DNA of 64,000 nt from assembly GCF_027568395.1 (NCBI RefSeq), contig NZ_JANKZL010000001.1:434001-498000 (forward strand). Direction: 5' to 3'. Below, in pieces: positions 48,144 to 57,784 of the stretch. Position 1 is the first letter of the stretch. Every line of letters starts with the position of its first letter. This stretch comes from Aminobacter sp. HY435 (GTDB lineage Bacteria > Pseudomonadota > Alphaproteobacteria > Rhizobiales > Rhizobiaceae). The notes below the pieces were generated by a model that was given only the letters and a program-made list of their open reading frames with translations, did not search any database and had not been told where the DNA came from. The translations under genes and the position numbers were made by a program.

Positions 48144-48577
48144 TTGGACTTCGACGACAACCTCCCGGTCGCATCATCCGACGCATCCTGCGATGCAGCC
48201 GACGCGCGCACTTGCGACGTGACCATCCTCGTCTGTTCCTCCTGCCGCGACGAAACCGGCTCGGACGCCCATCCCCGCGCCGGCGCAAGACTGGCCGAAG
48301 ATGCCCGGCTCGCGGCCAACGGCAAAAATATCGCCGTGCGCGGCGTCGAGTGCCTGGGCAACTGCAAGCGCCGCCTTAGCGCCGCCCTCATCCGCGACGG
48401 CGCGTGGAGCTACGTCTTCGGCGATCTCAACCCATCCTCGGGCGAAGACCTCGTCGCCGGCGCGAAGCTTTTCGCCACCTCGACCGACGGCCTCATCCCC
48501 TGGCGCGGCCGTCCGGACAGTCTCAAGCGCGGCCTCATCGCGCGCATTCCTCCCCTCGCTTTCATCAAGGAAGACAA

Positions 48578-48581
<4 letters not shown>
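48144..48581 (+). CDS. DUF1636 family metal-binding protein
   Basis: 145 residues from TTG 48144, which has a perfect AAGGAG (48131-48136) at 7 bases; GTG 48120 in frame has no ribosome site and lies closer to the riboswitch. The Cys pattern TILVCSSCRDE (C-x2-C) and VECLGNCKRRL (C-x3-C) resembles the ligand layout of thioredoxin-like 2Fe-2S ferredoxins. DUF1636 genes occur with B12 riboswitches beside cobW and cobN. A role in cobalt handling or electron transfer for insertion is inferred. Its stop overlaps cobW as ATGA. Confidence 0.85.
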
Positions 48582-49615
<1,034 letters not shown>

Positions 49616-49780
49616 ACCAATGCCCCCTCACCCGACCTCCGCTACGCTCGGTCGACCTCTCCCCCTCGAGGAGAGCAGATCACCGACGTTTGGACCTGCC
49701 TCTTCTCCCCACCGGGGAGAAGGTGGCCCGAAGGGCCGGATGAGGGGGACATTTCGCGCGACCTCCGGCGAGGCGCGCTG
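49616..49780. repeat. GC-rich palindromic intergenic repeats between cobW and cobN
   Basis: Two units are seen: one from about 49624 to 49675 (CCCTCACCCG... ending CTCGAGGAGAG) and a hairpin CTTCTCCCCACCGGGGAGAAG at about 49701-49721 followed by GCCCGAAGGGCCGGATGAGG. They belong to the same style of repeat that appears inside cobN and between cobK and cobL. No gene lies here; cobW and cobN are co-oriented. Confidence 0.75.
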
Positions 49781-52700
49781 ATGCACATCCTCACCACCAC
49801 ATCCGCCTCGCTCGACGACCTCATCGAACCGGTCGACCTCAGGCAGAAGCCTGCGGATGTAGTGGCGTTGTCCTTCACCGACAGCGATTTGGCCGGCCTG
49901 GCGAGCGCCTGGAAGGCCGATGCGGAAAATCTGCCGTCGATGCGGCTCGCCAGCCTGCGCGACCTCCGCCACCCGATGTCGGTCGACCTCTGGATTGACA
50001 GTGTCGCGAGCCACGCCAAGGTCATCCTCGTCCGCATCCTCGGCGGCCATGACTGGTGGCGCTACGGCTGCGACCAACTCGCGGCATTGGCGCGCGAAAA
50101 GGGTATCGCACTGGCGCTGCTGCCCGGCGAAAGCCATGACGAGGATTTCAGGCTGATCGAAGCCTCGACACTACCGCGCGCCGAACTCGACGCCCTGCTC
50201 GGCTATTTCCGCGAGGGCGGACCGGAGAACATGAAGGCGCTGGTGGCGCGGCTGGCCGGACTGGCGGGTGGCAAAGGCGTCGTCGCCGCACCGGTCGCCG
50301 TACCGAAGGCTGGTTTCTACGATCCTGAGCGGGGCGTGATTGAGACGCCAGCCCTTTACCCTCCCCCTAGTGGGGAGGGTGGCCCGACGGTGGGGGTATC
50401 TGACGAAACGCTTTCACCCCCACCCCGCTCCGCTGCGCGGATCGACCCTCCCCACAAGGGGGAGGGTAACATTCCAATCATCCCCATCCTCTTCTACCGC
50501 TCGATGCTGCTGGCAGCCGACGTCGCCCCCATCGACGCGCTGGTCGAGGCGCTGAGAACACAAGGCCTCCGCCCCGTCCCGATCTTCGTCTCCAGCCTGA
50601 AGGACAAAGCCTCCCTCGCCTTCGTCGAAACGGCGCTGGCGCAGCTCAACCCCGCAGCCATCGTCACCGCCACGGCCTTCGCCGCGGGTGCCGAACCAGG
50701 CTCGGAAACGCTGTTCGACCGGGCCGGGGTGCCGGTATTCCAGGTCATCGTCGCCACCACCCGCCGCGAAGCCTGGGAAGGCAGCCCGCGCGGTCTGGCA
50801 CCCGCCGACCTCGCCATGCATGTGGTGATGCCCGAGCTCGACGGCCGCATCCTTGCCGGCGCCATTTCGTTCAAGGCCGAGAGCGAGGTCGACCCGGCGC
50901 TCGGCTTCCGCGCCTTCGCCAACCGGCCCGAGCCGGACCGCGTCGAGCAGGTCGCCCGACGCATCGCCGCACACCTCAGGCTGCGCGAAACGCCGCCCGA
51001 GAAGCGCAAGCTGGCGATCCTCGTCCCCGACTACCCCAGCGCCCCTGGCCGTACCGGCTATGCCGTCGGCCTCGACGTACCATCAAGCGTGCTCGCCATG
51101 CTGCACGACTTCAAGCAGGCTGGATACACCGTTGAATCGATTCCGGAATCGCCGCGCGCATTGCTCGATTTGATCGAGTCTGGCGGGCATGGGCTGGCGC
51201 TCAATGACTATGTCTCGCTTTCCGCCAATCTGCCCGATGAGGCAAGGAACGCCGTTGAAGCGGCCTGGGGGGAAGCTGCGCAGGAAGCCACACCCGCGCC
51301 GTCGCGCCGCCCCTCATCCCCTGCCGGACTTTCTCCCCGCAAGGACGGGGAGAAAGAAGCTGGCCGCAACGCCGATGCCATCGACGCGCGCTCCCTCGTA
51401 TCCGATCAGGTCCGCCACGCCGACGCCCCCCTCTCCCCGTCCTTACGGGGAGAGGGTAAGGGTGAGGGGCAGTTCGACCGCAGCGAGGGGCAACTCGCCT
51501 TCCCCTTCCGTGCCGTCACCTTCGGCAACATCACCGTTGCCCTCGCCCCCGACCGCGGCCGCTCGGCCGACCGCCGCGCCGACTATCACGACCCGACGCT
51601 GCCGCCGCGCCACGCGCTGCTCGCCTTCGGCCTCTGGCTGCGGAAATCGCTCGGCATCCACGCCATCGTCCATGTCGGCGCCCACGGCACGCTCGAATGG
51701 CTGCCGGGCAAGGCAGTAGCGCTGAGCCAAAACTGTTTTCCCGAGATCGTCACCGGCTCGCTGCCGGTGGTCTATCCGTTCATCGTCTCCAATCCCGGCG
51801 AGGCAGCCCAGGCCAAGCGCCGTATTGCAGCCGTGACCCTCGGCCATTTGCCGCCGCCGCTCGCCGCTGCTGGCCTCGACGAACACCAGCAGAAACTCGA
51901 GCGCCTGGTCGACGAATACGCCCAGGCCGACGGCCTCGACCGCCGCCGCCGCGACCGGCTGGCCAAGCTCATCGTCGAGACGGCGTCGCAGACCGGCCTT
52001 GCCGCCGAGGCCGGCGTCGCCGGGACCGACGCGCCCGACGAAGCCCTGCGCCGCATCGACGCCTGGCTTTGCGACCTCAAGGATTTCGCAATCAAGGACG
52101 GCCTGCACATCTATGGCCGCGCCGAAGCCGATGAGCCTGACGCAGCCCGCCGCGCCAGCGCAGAAGCCGAGCGCAACAATCTGATTGCCGCTCTCGACGG
52201 CCGCCACGTCAAGGCCGGCCCTTCGGGCGCGCCGGCGCGTGGCCGCACCGACGTTTTGCCCACAGGGCGCAACCTGTTCACATCAGACCCGCGCACAATG
52301 CCGACACCGACGGCCTTCGACCTCGGCAAGGCAGCCAGCGACGAGGTCATGCGCAGCTACCTGCAAAGCCATGGCGACTGGCCGCGCGCGCTGGTCATCG
52401 ACCTGTGGGGCAGCGCGTCGCTGCGCACCGGTGGCGAGGAGATCGCGCAAGGCCTGGCGCTGATGGGCTGCCGGCCGCAATGGGACGCTGCCACCGGCCG
52501 CGTCACCGGCATCGAAGTGCTGCCGCCGGCAGCGCTCGGCCGGCCGCGCGTCGACGTCACCTGGCGCATCTCCGGCCTGTTCCGCGACATGTTCCCGACC
52601 CAGATCGCGCTGGTCGACGCCGCTGCCCGCGCCGTCGCAATCCGCGACGAGGACGATAGCGAAAACCCGTTGGCTGCGAGCACCCGCGCTTCGGGCAAGG

Positions 52701-53425
52701 TCGAGCCGCGCATCTTCGGCTCATCGCCGGGCACCTATGGCGCCGGCCTCGAAGACCTTTTGTCGTCGGGTAACTGGGCCACGCGCGACGAACTCGGCCG
52801 CGCCTATCTCGACGCCGCCTCCCACGCCTATGGCGGCACCGACGGCGAAGGCATTTCCGCGCCCGGCGCCTTTGCCGGCCGCATCGCCGAGGCCGACTTG
52901 CTTGTGCATACCGGCGACGACCCCGGCCGCGATATCCTCGAAGGCTCCGCCGATGTCGCCTTCATCGGCGGCTTCACGGCAGCATTGGCAACGCTCGGCA
53001 GGAATGCCGACGTCATCGTTCTCGACACCTCGGACCCGCAGAGGCCCCGGCCGCGCTCGGTCACCGAGGCCGTCGGCCGCGTCGTCAGGGCGCGCGCCAC
53101 CAACGCCCGCTTCATCGCCGGCCAGATGCGCCATGGCCCGCGCGGCGCCTCCGAGTTCGCCGAGACGGTCGACCGGCTGATCGGCTTCGCCGAAACCACC
53201 AACGCCATTCCGGGCGCGCTGATCGAGGCCGTCCACGACGCCTATGTCGGCAATGACGACGTGCGCGACTTCATTCTGCGCGAAAATCCCGCCGCAGCAA
53301 AATTCATCGCCGAGCGTTTTGCCACCGCACGCCGGCGCGGGCTCTGGCACCCACTGCGCAATTCCGTCGACGACGATCTCGCGGCTTTGATCGCCGAAGC
53401 ATCGGCGAAGGAGGTCGCGGCATGA
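49781..53425 (+). CDS. cobN: CobN, cobaltochelatase large subunit
   Basis: 1214 residues. CobN/Mg-chelatase-H-type blocks include VPILFYRSML-like IPIIPILFYRSMLLAADVAP, IVATTRREAWEGSPRGL, LAILVPDYPSAPGRTGYAVG, GIHAIVHVGAHGTLEWLPGK, FIVSNPGEAAQAKRRI and RISGLFRDMFPTQIALVD. It inserts Co2+ into hydrogenobyrinic acid a,c-diamide with ATP and CobS/CobT, which are not in this window. Two in-frame stretches (residues about 187-231 and 505-567) are made of palindromic DNA repeats and low-complexity peptide; both sit in loops between conserved blocks. The stop overlaps cobG as ATGA. Confidence 0.95.
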   Translation: MHILTTTSASLDDLIEPVDLRQKPADVVALSFTDSDLAGLASAWKADAENLPSMRLASLRDLRHPMSVDLWIDSVASHAKVILVRILGGHDWWRYGCDQLAALAREKGIALALLPGESHDEDFRLIEASTLPRAELDALLGYFREGGPENMKALVARLAGLAGGKGVVAAPVAVPKAGFYDPERGVIETPALYPPPSGEGGPTVGVSDETLSPPPRSAARIDPPHKGEGNIPIIPILFYRSMLLAADVAPIDALVEALRTQGLRPVPIFVSSLKDKASLAFVETALAQLNPAAIVTATAFAAGAEPGSETLFDRAGVPVFQVIVATTRREAWEGSPRGLAPADLAMHVVMPELDGRILAGAISFKAESEVDPALGFRAFANRPEPDRVEQVARRIAAHLRLRETPPEKRKLAILVPDYPSAPGRTGYAVGLDVPSSVLAMLHDFKQAGYTVESIPESPRALLDLIESGGHGLALNDYVSLSANLPDEARNAVEAAWGEAAQEATPAPSRRPSSPAGLSPRKDGEKEAGRNADAIDARSLVSDQVRHADAPLSPSLRGEGKGEGQFDRSEGQLAFPFRAVTFGNITVALAPDRGRSADRRADYHDPTLPPRHALLAFGLWLRKSLGIHAIVHVGAHGTLEWLPGKAVALSQNCFPEIVTGSLPVVYPFIVSNPGEAAQAKRRIAAVTLGHLPPPLAAAGLDEHQQKLERLVDEYAQADGLDRRRRDRLAKLIVETASQTGLAAEAGVAGTDAPDEALRRIDAWLCDLKDFAIKDGLHIYGRAEADEPDAARRASAEAERNNLIAALDGRHVKAGPSGAPARGRTDVLPTGRNLFTSDPRTMPTPTAFDLGKAASDEVMRSYLQSHGDWPRALVIDLWGSASLRTGGEEIAQGLALMGCRPQWDAATGRVTGIEVLPPAALGRPRVDVTWRISGLFRDMFPTQIALVDAAARAVAIRDEDDSENPLAASTRASGKVEPRIFGSSPGTYGAGLEDLLSSGNWATRDELGRAYLDAASHAYGGTDGEGISAPGAFAGRIAEADLLVHTGDDPGRDILEGSADVAFIGGFTAALATLGRNADVIVLDTSDPQRPRPRSVTEAVGRVVRARATNARFIAGQMRHGPRGASEFAETVDRLIGFAETTNAIPGALIEAVHDAYVGNDDVRDFILRENPAAAKFIAERFATARRRGLWHPLRNSVDDDLAALIAEASAKEVAA
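50351..50475. repeat. Palindromic repeat inserted in frame in cobN (site 1)
   Basis: The segment starts with CCCTCCCCCTAGTGGGGAGGG and ends with CCCTCCCCACAAGGGGGAGGG, each a hairpin, with GGCCCGACGGTGGGGGTA and a CTCCGCTGCGCGGA hairpin between. In the cobN frame it reads as a PPPSGEGGPTVGVSD / SPPPRSAARIDPPHKGEG type peptide. The neighbouring conserved sequence continues directly on both sides. Confidence 0.8.
51300..51478. repeat. Palindromic repeats inserted in frame in cobN (site 2)
   Basis: Two hairpins: TTTCTCCCCGCAAGGACGGGGAGAAA (about 51330-51355) and CTCTCCCCGTCCTTACGGGGAGAG (51431-51454). Bases 51428-51472 are a perfect 45-base inverted match to the intergenic element at 57622-57666. 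In frame the peptide includes RKDGEKEAGRNAD and SPSLRGEGKGEGQFD. It lies between EAAWGEAAQE and AFPFRAVTFGNI, a junction that is short in ordinary CobN proteins. Confidence 0.85.
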
Positions 53426-54726
53426 CCAGCTTCTCACGCCGCGGCGCTTGTCCGGCCCTATCAGCGCCGATGCAGACTGGCGATGGCCACTTGGTGCGCC
53501 TCAACCCGCTTGCTGATGAAATCGCGCCCAAGGCATTGATCGGACTCTGCGAATCCGCCCAGCGTCATGGCAACGGCATCGTCGAAGTCACCGCGCGCGG
53601 CAGCATCCAGATCAGGGGCTTGACGGCGGAAAGCGCCTGCCTGCTGGCCGCGGAGGTCGATGTGCTCGGCATCCCGGTGCGCACCGGCGTGCCTATCGAT
53701 ACGAGCCCGCTCGCCAGCATCGATCCCGAGGAGATCGCCAATCCCGCTCCGCTGGCCGCAGCCATCCGGTTGGCCATTGCCGAGGCAGGCCTTGCCACGC
53801 GGCTCGGCCCGAAGGTGTCTGTCATCGTCGATGGCTGCGGTCAGATCAAGCTCGGCGCCATCATGGGCGATGTCAGGCTTGTCGCCTTGAATGCAGAACG
53901 CTGGCGCCTGTCTGTGGGAGGCGATGCGGCCTCGGCGCGTTTGGTCGGCGAATTCGGCTCGGATGCAGCCCGCGTGGCCACGCTCGGCATCCTGCGATCC
54001 ATCTCAGAACTCGGCCGGCAAGGCCGCGCGCGCGATCTCCGCGTTGGAGCGGGGGCGGATGAATCAAGATTTGAGCAGTCCCGCGCAACCAGTTCATCCC
54101 CCATCGGAATCCTCCCCCTCGCCGATTCCCGAATCGCCCTCGGCATCGCCCTTCCCTTCGGCAGCATCGACGCCACGACGCTGATCGCTTTCTGCCGGGC
54201 AGCTACGGACGCCGACGCCGCCGGCATCCGCGCGGCCCCCGGTCGCAGCCTGCTGGTCATGGGCCTCGCCCCCCCCGCCGCAGACACCCTGATCGCCACG
54301 GCCAAAACCCTCGGCTTCGTCACCTCGCCCTCCGACCCGCGCATCCGCATCGCCGCCTGCCCTGGCGCGCCAGCCTGCGCCTCGGGCATGATCGCCGCGC
54401 GCGACGTCGCCGCCGAGATCGCAGCAGACCTCGGCGAAAGCCTCGACCCGACGCTTTCGCTGCATGTCTCCGGCTGCGCCAAGGGCTGCGCCCATCCCGG
54501 CCCTGCCACGCTCACCATCGTCGGTGACGAAAAGGGTGCTGTATTTGTCGTCGGCGGAACGGCGAAGGGCCTTCCGGCGGCCTACACCGCAGGCTATGAA
54601 GCCGCGCGCGGCATGGGCCGCCTCACGAAATTGCTCGCCCAAGAGCGCAAGCCGGACGAAAATGCCGCCGCCTGCCTCGCAAGGCTGGGCGCAAAGCGCC
54701 TCGCGCAAGCTCTGGCACAGGAATGA
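53422..54726 (+). CDS. cobG: CobG, precorrin-3B synthase
   Basis: 434 residues with two ferredoxin-nitrite/sulfite-reductase-like half domains. The N-terminal RRGACPALSAPMQTGDGHLVRL is typical of CobG. The 4Fe-4S ligands are in IAACPGAPACASGM and LHVSGCAKGCAHPG (about residues 311-324 and 349-362). CobG uses O2 to make precorrin-3B, so its presence marks the aerobic pathway. Residues about 205-230 are polar and Ser-rich, probably a linker. Coupled to cobN and cobH by 4-base overlaps. Confidence 0.95.
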   Translation: MTSFSRRGACPALSAPMQTGDGHLVRLNPLADEIAPKALIGLCESAQRHGNGIVEVTARGSIQIRGLTAESACLLAAEVDVLGIPVRTGVPIDTSPLASIDPEEIANPAPLAAAIRLAIAEAGLATRLGPKVSVIVDGCGQIKLGAIMGDVRLVALNAERWRLSVGGDAASARLVGEFGSDAARVATLGILRSISELGRQGRARDLRVGAGADESRFEQSRATSSSPIGILPLADSRIALGIALPFGSIDATTLIAFCRAATDADAAGIRAAPGRSLLVMGLAPPAADTLIATAKTLGFVTSPSDPRIRIAACPGAPACASGMIAARDVAAEIAADLGESLDPTLSLHVSGCAKGCAHPGPATLTIVGDEKGAVFVVGGTAKGLPAAYTAGYEAARGMGRLTKLLAQERKPDENAAACLARLGAKRLAQALAQE

Positions 54727-55361
54727 ACATGGCCGCCTACGACTATATCCATGATGGCACGGCCATCTACGAACGCTCCTTCGCCATCATCCGCTCTGAG
54801 GCCGACCTCAAGCGCTTCTCCGAGGATGAGGCCGACGTCGCCGTGCGCATGATCCACGCCTGCGGCCTGGTTGAAGCGGCCGAACATTTCGTCTTCTCCG
54901 AAAATTTCGTCTCCGCCGCGCGTGGCGCCCTCCAGGCCGGCGCGCCGATCTTCTGCGACGCCGAGATGGTGGCGCGTGGCGTCACCCGCGCCCGCCTGCC
55001 CGCCGACAACGAGGTGATCTGCACTCTGCGCGACCCGCGCACGGCCGAAATCGCAAAGGAGATCGGCAACACCCGCTCCGCCGCCGCGATCGACCTCTGG
55101 GCCGACAAGCTCGCCGGCTCGGTCGTCGCCATCGGCAATGCGCCGACAGCACTCTTCTACCTGCTCGAAAAGCTGCGCGACGGCGCGCCCAAGCCTGCCG
55201 CCATCGTCGGCATGCCGGTCGGCTTCGTCGGTGCGGCCGAATCCAAGGACGCGCTGGCCGAAAACTCCTATGGCGTGCCCTATGCCATCGTCCGCGGCCG
55301 CCTCGGCGGCAGCGCCATGACCGCGGCAGCCCTCAACTCGCTGGCGAGGCCCGGCGTATGA
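54723..55361 (+). CDS. cobH: CobH, precorrin-8X methylmutase
   Basis: 212 residues. YDYIHDGTAIYERSFAIIR at the N-terminus, VAVRMIHACGLVEAAEHFVFS with the catalytic His (MIHACG), and VGMPVGFVGAAESKDAL near the C-terminus are diagnostic. The enzyme moves the C11 methyl group to C12 to give hydrogenobyrinic acid. ATG 54723 overlaps the cobG stop; a second ATG at 54729 is possible. Its own stop overlaps cobI. Confidence 0.95.
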   Translation: MNMAAYDYIHDGTAIYERSFAIIRSEADLKRFSEDEADVAVRMIHACGLVEAAEHFVFSENFVSAARGALQAGAPIFCDAEMVARGVTRARLPADNEVICTLRDPRTAEIAKEIGNTRSAAAIDLWADKLAGSVVAIGNAPTALFYLLEKLRDGAPKPAAIVGMPVGFVGAAESKDALAENSYGVPYAIVRGRLGGSAMTAAALNSLARPGV

Positions 55362-56110
55362 GCGCCCACGCTGCAAAGGGCCGCCTGATCGGCGTCGGCA
55401 CCGGACCCGGCGATCCGGAATTGCTGACGGTCAAGGCCGTGCGCGCGTTGGCCGAGGCCGACGTTATCGCGCATTTCGCCAAGCGCGGCGCCAACGGCAA
55501 CGCCCGCACCATCACCGAGGCGCATTTCCGCGACGACGTGATCGAGCTGCCGCTCGTCTATCCAGTCACCACCGAGATAGACAAGGACCACGACGACTAC
55601 CGGGCCGCGATCACCGGCTTCTATGAGGAATCGGCGCAATCAGTGGCCGCCCATCTCGACCGGGGCCGTACGGTAGCGATCCTGTCCGAGGGCGACCCGC
55701 TGTTTTACGGCTCGTACATGCACCTGCATGTGCGCCTGTCGCATCTCTACCCGACCGAGGTCATCCCCGGCGTCACGGCCATGTCCGGCTGCTGGTCTCA
55801 AACAGGCGTGCCGATCGTCCAGGGCGACGACGTGCTGTCGGTGCTGCCGGGCACGATGAGCGAATTCGAGCTCACCCGCCGCCTCGCCGACACCGACGCC
55901 GCCGTCATCATGAAGGTCGGCCGCAACCTGCCCAAGATCCGAAAGGCGCTGGAAGCGACCGGCAAGCTCGGCCGCGCGCTTTATGTCGAGCGCGGCACCA
56001 TGCCGAACACCCAGCACATGAAGCTGGTCGACAAGACGGACGACAAGGCGCCCTATTTCGCCATCGTCTTGGTGCCTGGATGGGCAGGCAAGCCGGGAGC
56101 AGACAATTGA
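55358..56110 (+). CDS. cobI: CobI, precorrin-2 C20-methyltransferase
   Basis: 250 residues, tetrapyrrole (corrin/porphyrin) methylase family. GVGTGPGDPELLTVKAVRAL is the N-terminal glycine-rich signature and VAILSEGDPLFYGSYMHL the SAM-binding GDP-loop. VIPGVTAMSGCWSQTGVPI and IMKVGRNLPKIRKALE are CobI-type. It makes precorrin-3A from precorrin-2. Its stop forms TTGA with the start of cobJ. Confidence 0.95.
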   Translation: MSAHAAKGRLIGVGTGPGDPELLTVKAVRALAEADVIAHFAKRGANGNARTITEAHFRDDVIELPLVYPVTTEIDKDHDDYRAAITGFYEESAQSVAAHLDRGRTVAILSEGDPLFYGSYMHLHVRLSHLYPTEVIPGVTAMSGCWSQTGVPIVQGDDVLSVLPGTMSEFELTRRLADTDAAVIMKVGRNLPKIRKALEATGKLGRALYVERGTMPNTQHMKLVDKTDDKAPYFAIVLVPGWAGKPGADN

Positions 56111-56871
56111 GCGGCCGCCTCGTCGTCATCGGCCTCGGCCCCGGCAATCCGGATCAGGTCACGCCGGAAGCCAGCCAGGCGGTTGCTGAGGCCAGCTTCT
56201 TCTATGGCTACAAGCCCTATCTCGACCGGCTCGACCTGCGACCCGACCAGACGCGCGTCGCCTCCGACAACCGCGAGGAAATTTCGCGCTCCAACGCCGC
56301 CCTCGAAATGGCGGCAAGCGGCCACAAGGTTGCCGTCGTCTCGGGTGGCGATCCCGGCGTCTTCGCCATGGCCGCAGCCGTCTGCGAGGCGATCGAGGCC
56401 GGCCCCAGGGAATGGCGCGACATCGAACTATCGGTCGTTCCCGGCGTCACCGCCATGCTGGCCGTCGCAGCCCGCGTCGGCGCGCCGCTCGGCCACGATT
56501 TCTGCGCCATTAACCTGTCGGACAATCTGAAACCTTGGGACCTGATCGAGCGCCGCCTGATCGCGGTCGCTGAGGCGGGTTTCGTCATCTCGCTCTACAA
56601 CCCGATCAGCAAGGCACGCCCCTGGCAACTCGGCAGCGCGCTGGAAACACTGCGCAACCACCTGCCTGCCGCAACGCCCGTCATCTTCGGCCGCGCCGCC
56701 GGCCGGCCCGACGAACGCATCGAGGTTTTTTCGCTTGCCAAAGCCGACGCGGCCAAGGCCGACATGGCGACCTGCGTCGTCATCGGCTCGCCTGAAACGC
56801 GCCTGATCGAACGCGACGGCAAGCGCCCGCTGGTCTACACGCCGCGCTTTTCCGCCGGGGCGACAAAATGA
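56107..56871 (+). CDS. cobJ: CobJ, precorrin-3B C17-methyltransferase
   Basis: 254 residues from TTG 56107, supported by GGGAG at 56095-56099 with 7-base spacing and by a TTGA overlap with the cobI stop; ATG 56080 would add nine residues inside cobI. VVIGLGPGNPDQVTPEASQAV, VAVVSGGDPGVFAMAAAVCEA and LGHDFCAINLSDNLKPWDLIERR are CobJ signatures. It methylates C17 and contracts the ring. The last 37 bases overlap the convergent cobK 3' end. Confidence 0.93.
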   Translation: MSGRLVVIGLGPGNPDQVTPEASQAVAEASFFYGYKPYLDRLDLRPDQTRVASDNREEISRSNAALEMAASGHKVAVVSGGDPGVFAMAAAVCEAIEAGPREWRDIELSVVPGVTAMLAVAARVGAPLGHDFCAINLSDNLKPWDLIERRLIAVAEAGFVISLYNPISKARPWQLGSALETLRNHLPAATPVIFGRAAGRPDERIEVFSLAKADAAKADMATCVVIGSPETRLIERDGKRPLVYTPRFSAGATK

Positions 56872-57599
56872 TCGACCATTTCGGCCATCGCGGTGACATC
56901 AGGTGCGGACAGTACCTCGGGAAGCTGCGGCCGGCGGAACAGGATCACCTCGATGCCGAGCTGCCGCGCCGCCGCGATCTTGCCGTAGGTCGCCTGCCCA
57001 CCACTGTTCTTGGCGACGATGACGTCGATCTTTTGCGCTTCGAGCAGCGCCCTTTCATCCGCTTCGCGAAACGGCCCGCGCGCCAGGATGTAGGTCGCAT
57101 CGGGCACGCCGAGCGGCGGTTCGATCGGATCGACGCTGCGGATGACATAGCCATGCTGGTGAGCGCGCTCGAAGGCCGCCACCTCCTGCCGGCCGAGTGC
57201 CAGGAACACGCGGCGCGGTTCTTCGCCCAGTGCATCGACAGCCGCTTCGGCATCGTCCACCAGCGTCCAGCGGTCGCCGTCGACCGGCTCCCAACCCGGG
57301 CGACGCAGGGCAAGGATCGGCACGCCGGCAATGCGCGACGCCTCCGCCGCATTGGCCGAGATGCGCGCCGCATAAGGATGCGTGGCGTCGATCAGGAGAT
57401 CGGTCTTGTGCCCGGCCAGCCAATCGGCCAGCCCTTGCGCACCGCCGAAACCGCCTGTTCGAACCGGCACCGGCTGGGCAACCGGGTTTTCGGTCCGGCC
57501 CGCCAGCGAAAGCGTGATGTCGAGATCGCCACGAGCCGCGAGCCTGGCAGCAAGCTGTCGCGCTTCGGTGGTTCCGCCCAGGATCAATACCGTCTTCAT
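56835..57599 (-). CDS. cobK: CobK, precorrin-6A reductase
   Basis: 254 residues from ATG 57599. VLILGGTTEARQLAARL is the N-terminal NADPH-binding loop, DLLIDATHPYAARISANAA contains the DATHPYA hallmark, RRVFLALGRQEVAAF and VIVAKNSGGQATYGKIAAAR (KNSGG) complete the family pattern. It reduces precorrin-6A with NADPH. It is the only gene on the minus strand between cobJ and cobL and shares 37 bases with the end of cobJ, so the two transcripts are complementary there. Confidence 0.95.
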   Translation of the reverse strand: MKTVLILGGTTEARQLAARLAARGDLDITLSLAGRTENPVAQPVPVRTGGFGGAQGLADWLAGHKTDLLIDATHPYAARISANAAEASRIAGVPILALRRPGWEPVDGDRWTLVDDAEAAVDALGEEPRRVFLALGRQEVAAFERAHQHGYVIRSVDPIEPPLGVPDATYILARGPFREADERALLEAQKIDVIVAKNSGGQATYGKIAAARQLGIEVILFRRPQLPEVLSAPDVTAMAEMVDHFVAPAEKRGV

Positions 57600-57784
57600 G
57601 ATCGTCCGTGTTCGAGGGAAACTGCCCCTCACCCTTACCCTCTCCCCGTAAGGACGGGGAGAGGGGTTCTTCAACGCAGCCGATTGTCCATTTTGTCTGT
57701 CAAGAAGGCGGCGGCGCCCCCGCTTCTCCCTTCTCCCCGCCTGCCGGGAAAAGGTGCCGGCAGGCGGATGAAGGGCAGCGCGAC
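57600..57784. repeat. Palindromic intergenic repeats between cobK and cobL
   Basis: Bases 57622-57666 hold the CTCTCCCCGTAAGGACGGGGAGAG hairpin unit, identical in inverted form to 51428-51472 in cobN. A second unit has the arms GCCTGCCGG (57739-57747) and CCGGCAGGC (57757-57765). The trailing GATGAAGGG of the second unit provides the AAGGG that lies 9 bases before the cobL ATG. No gene is present. Confidence 0.85.
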
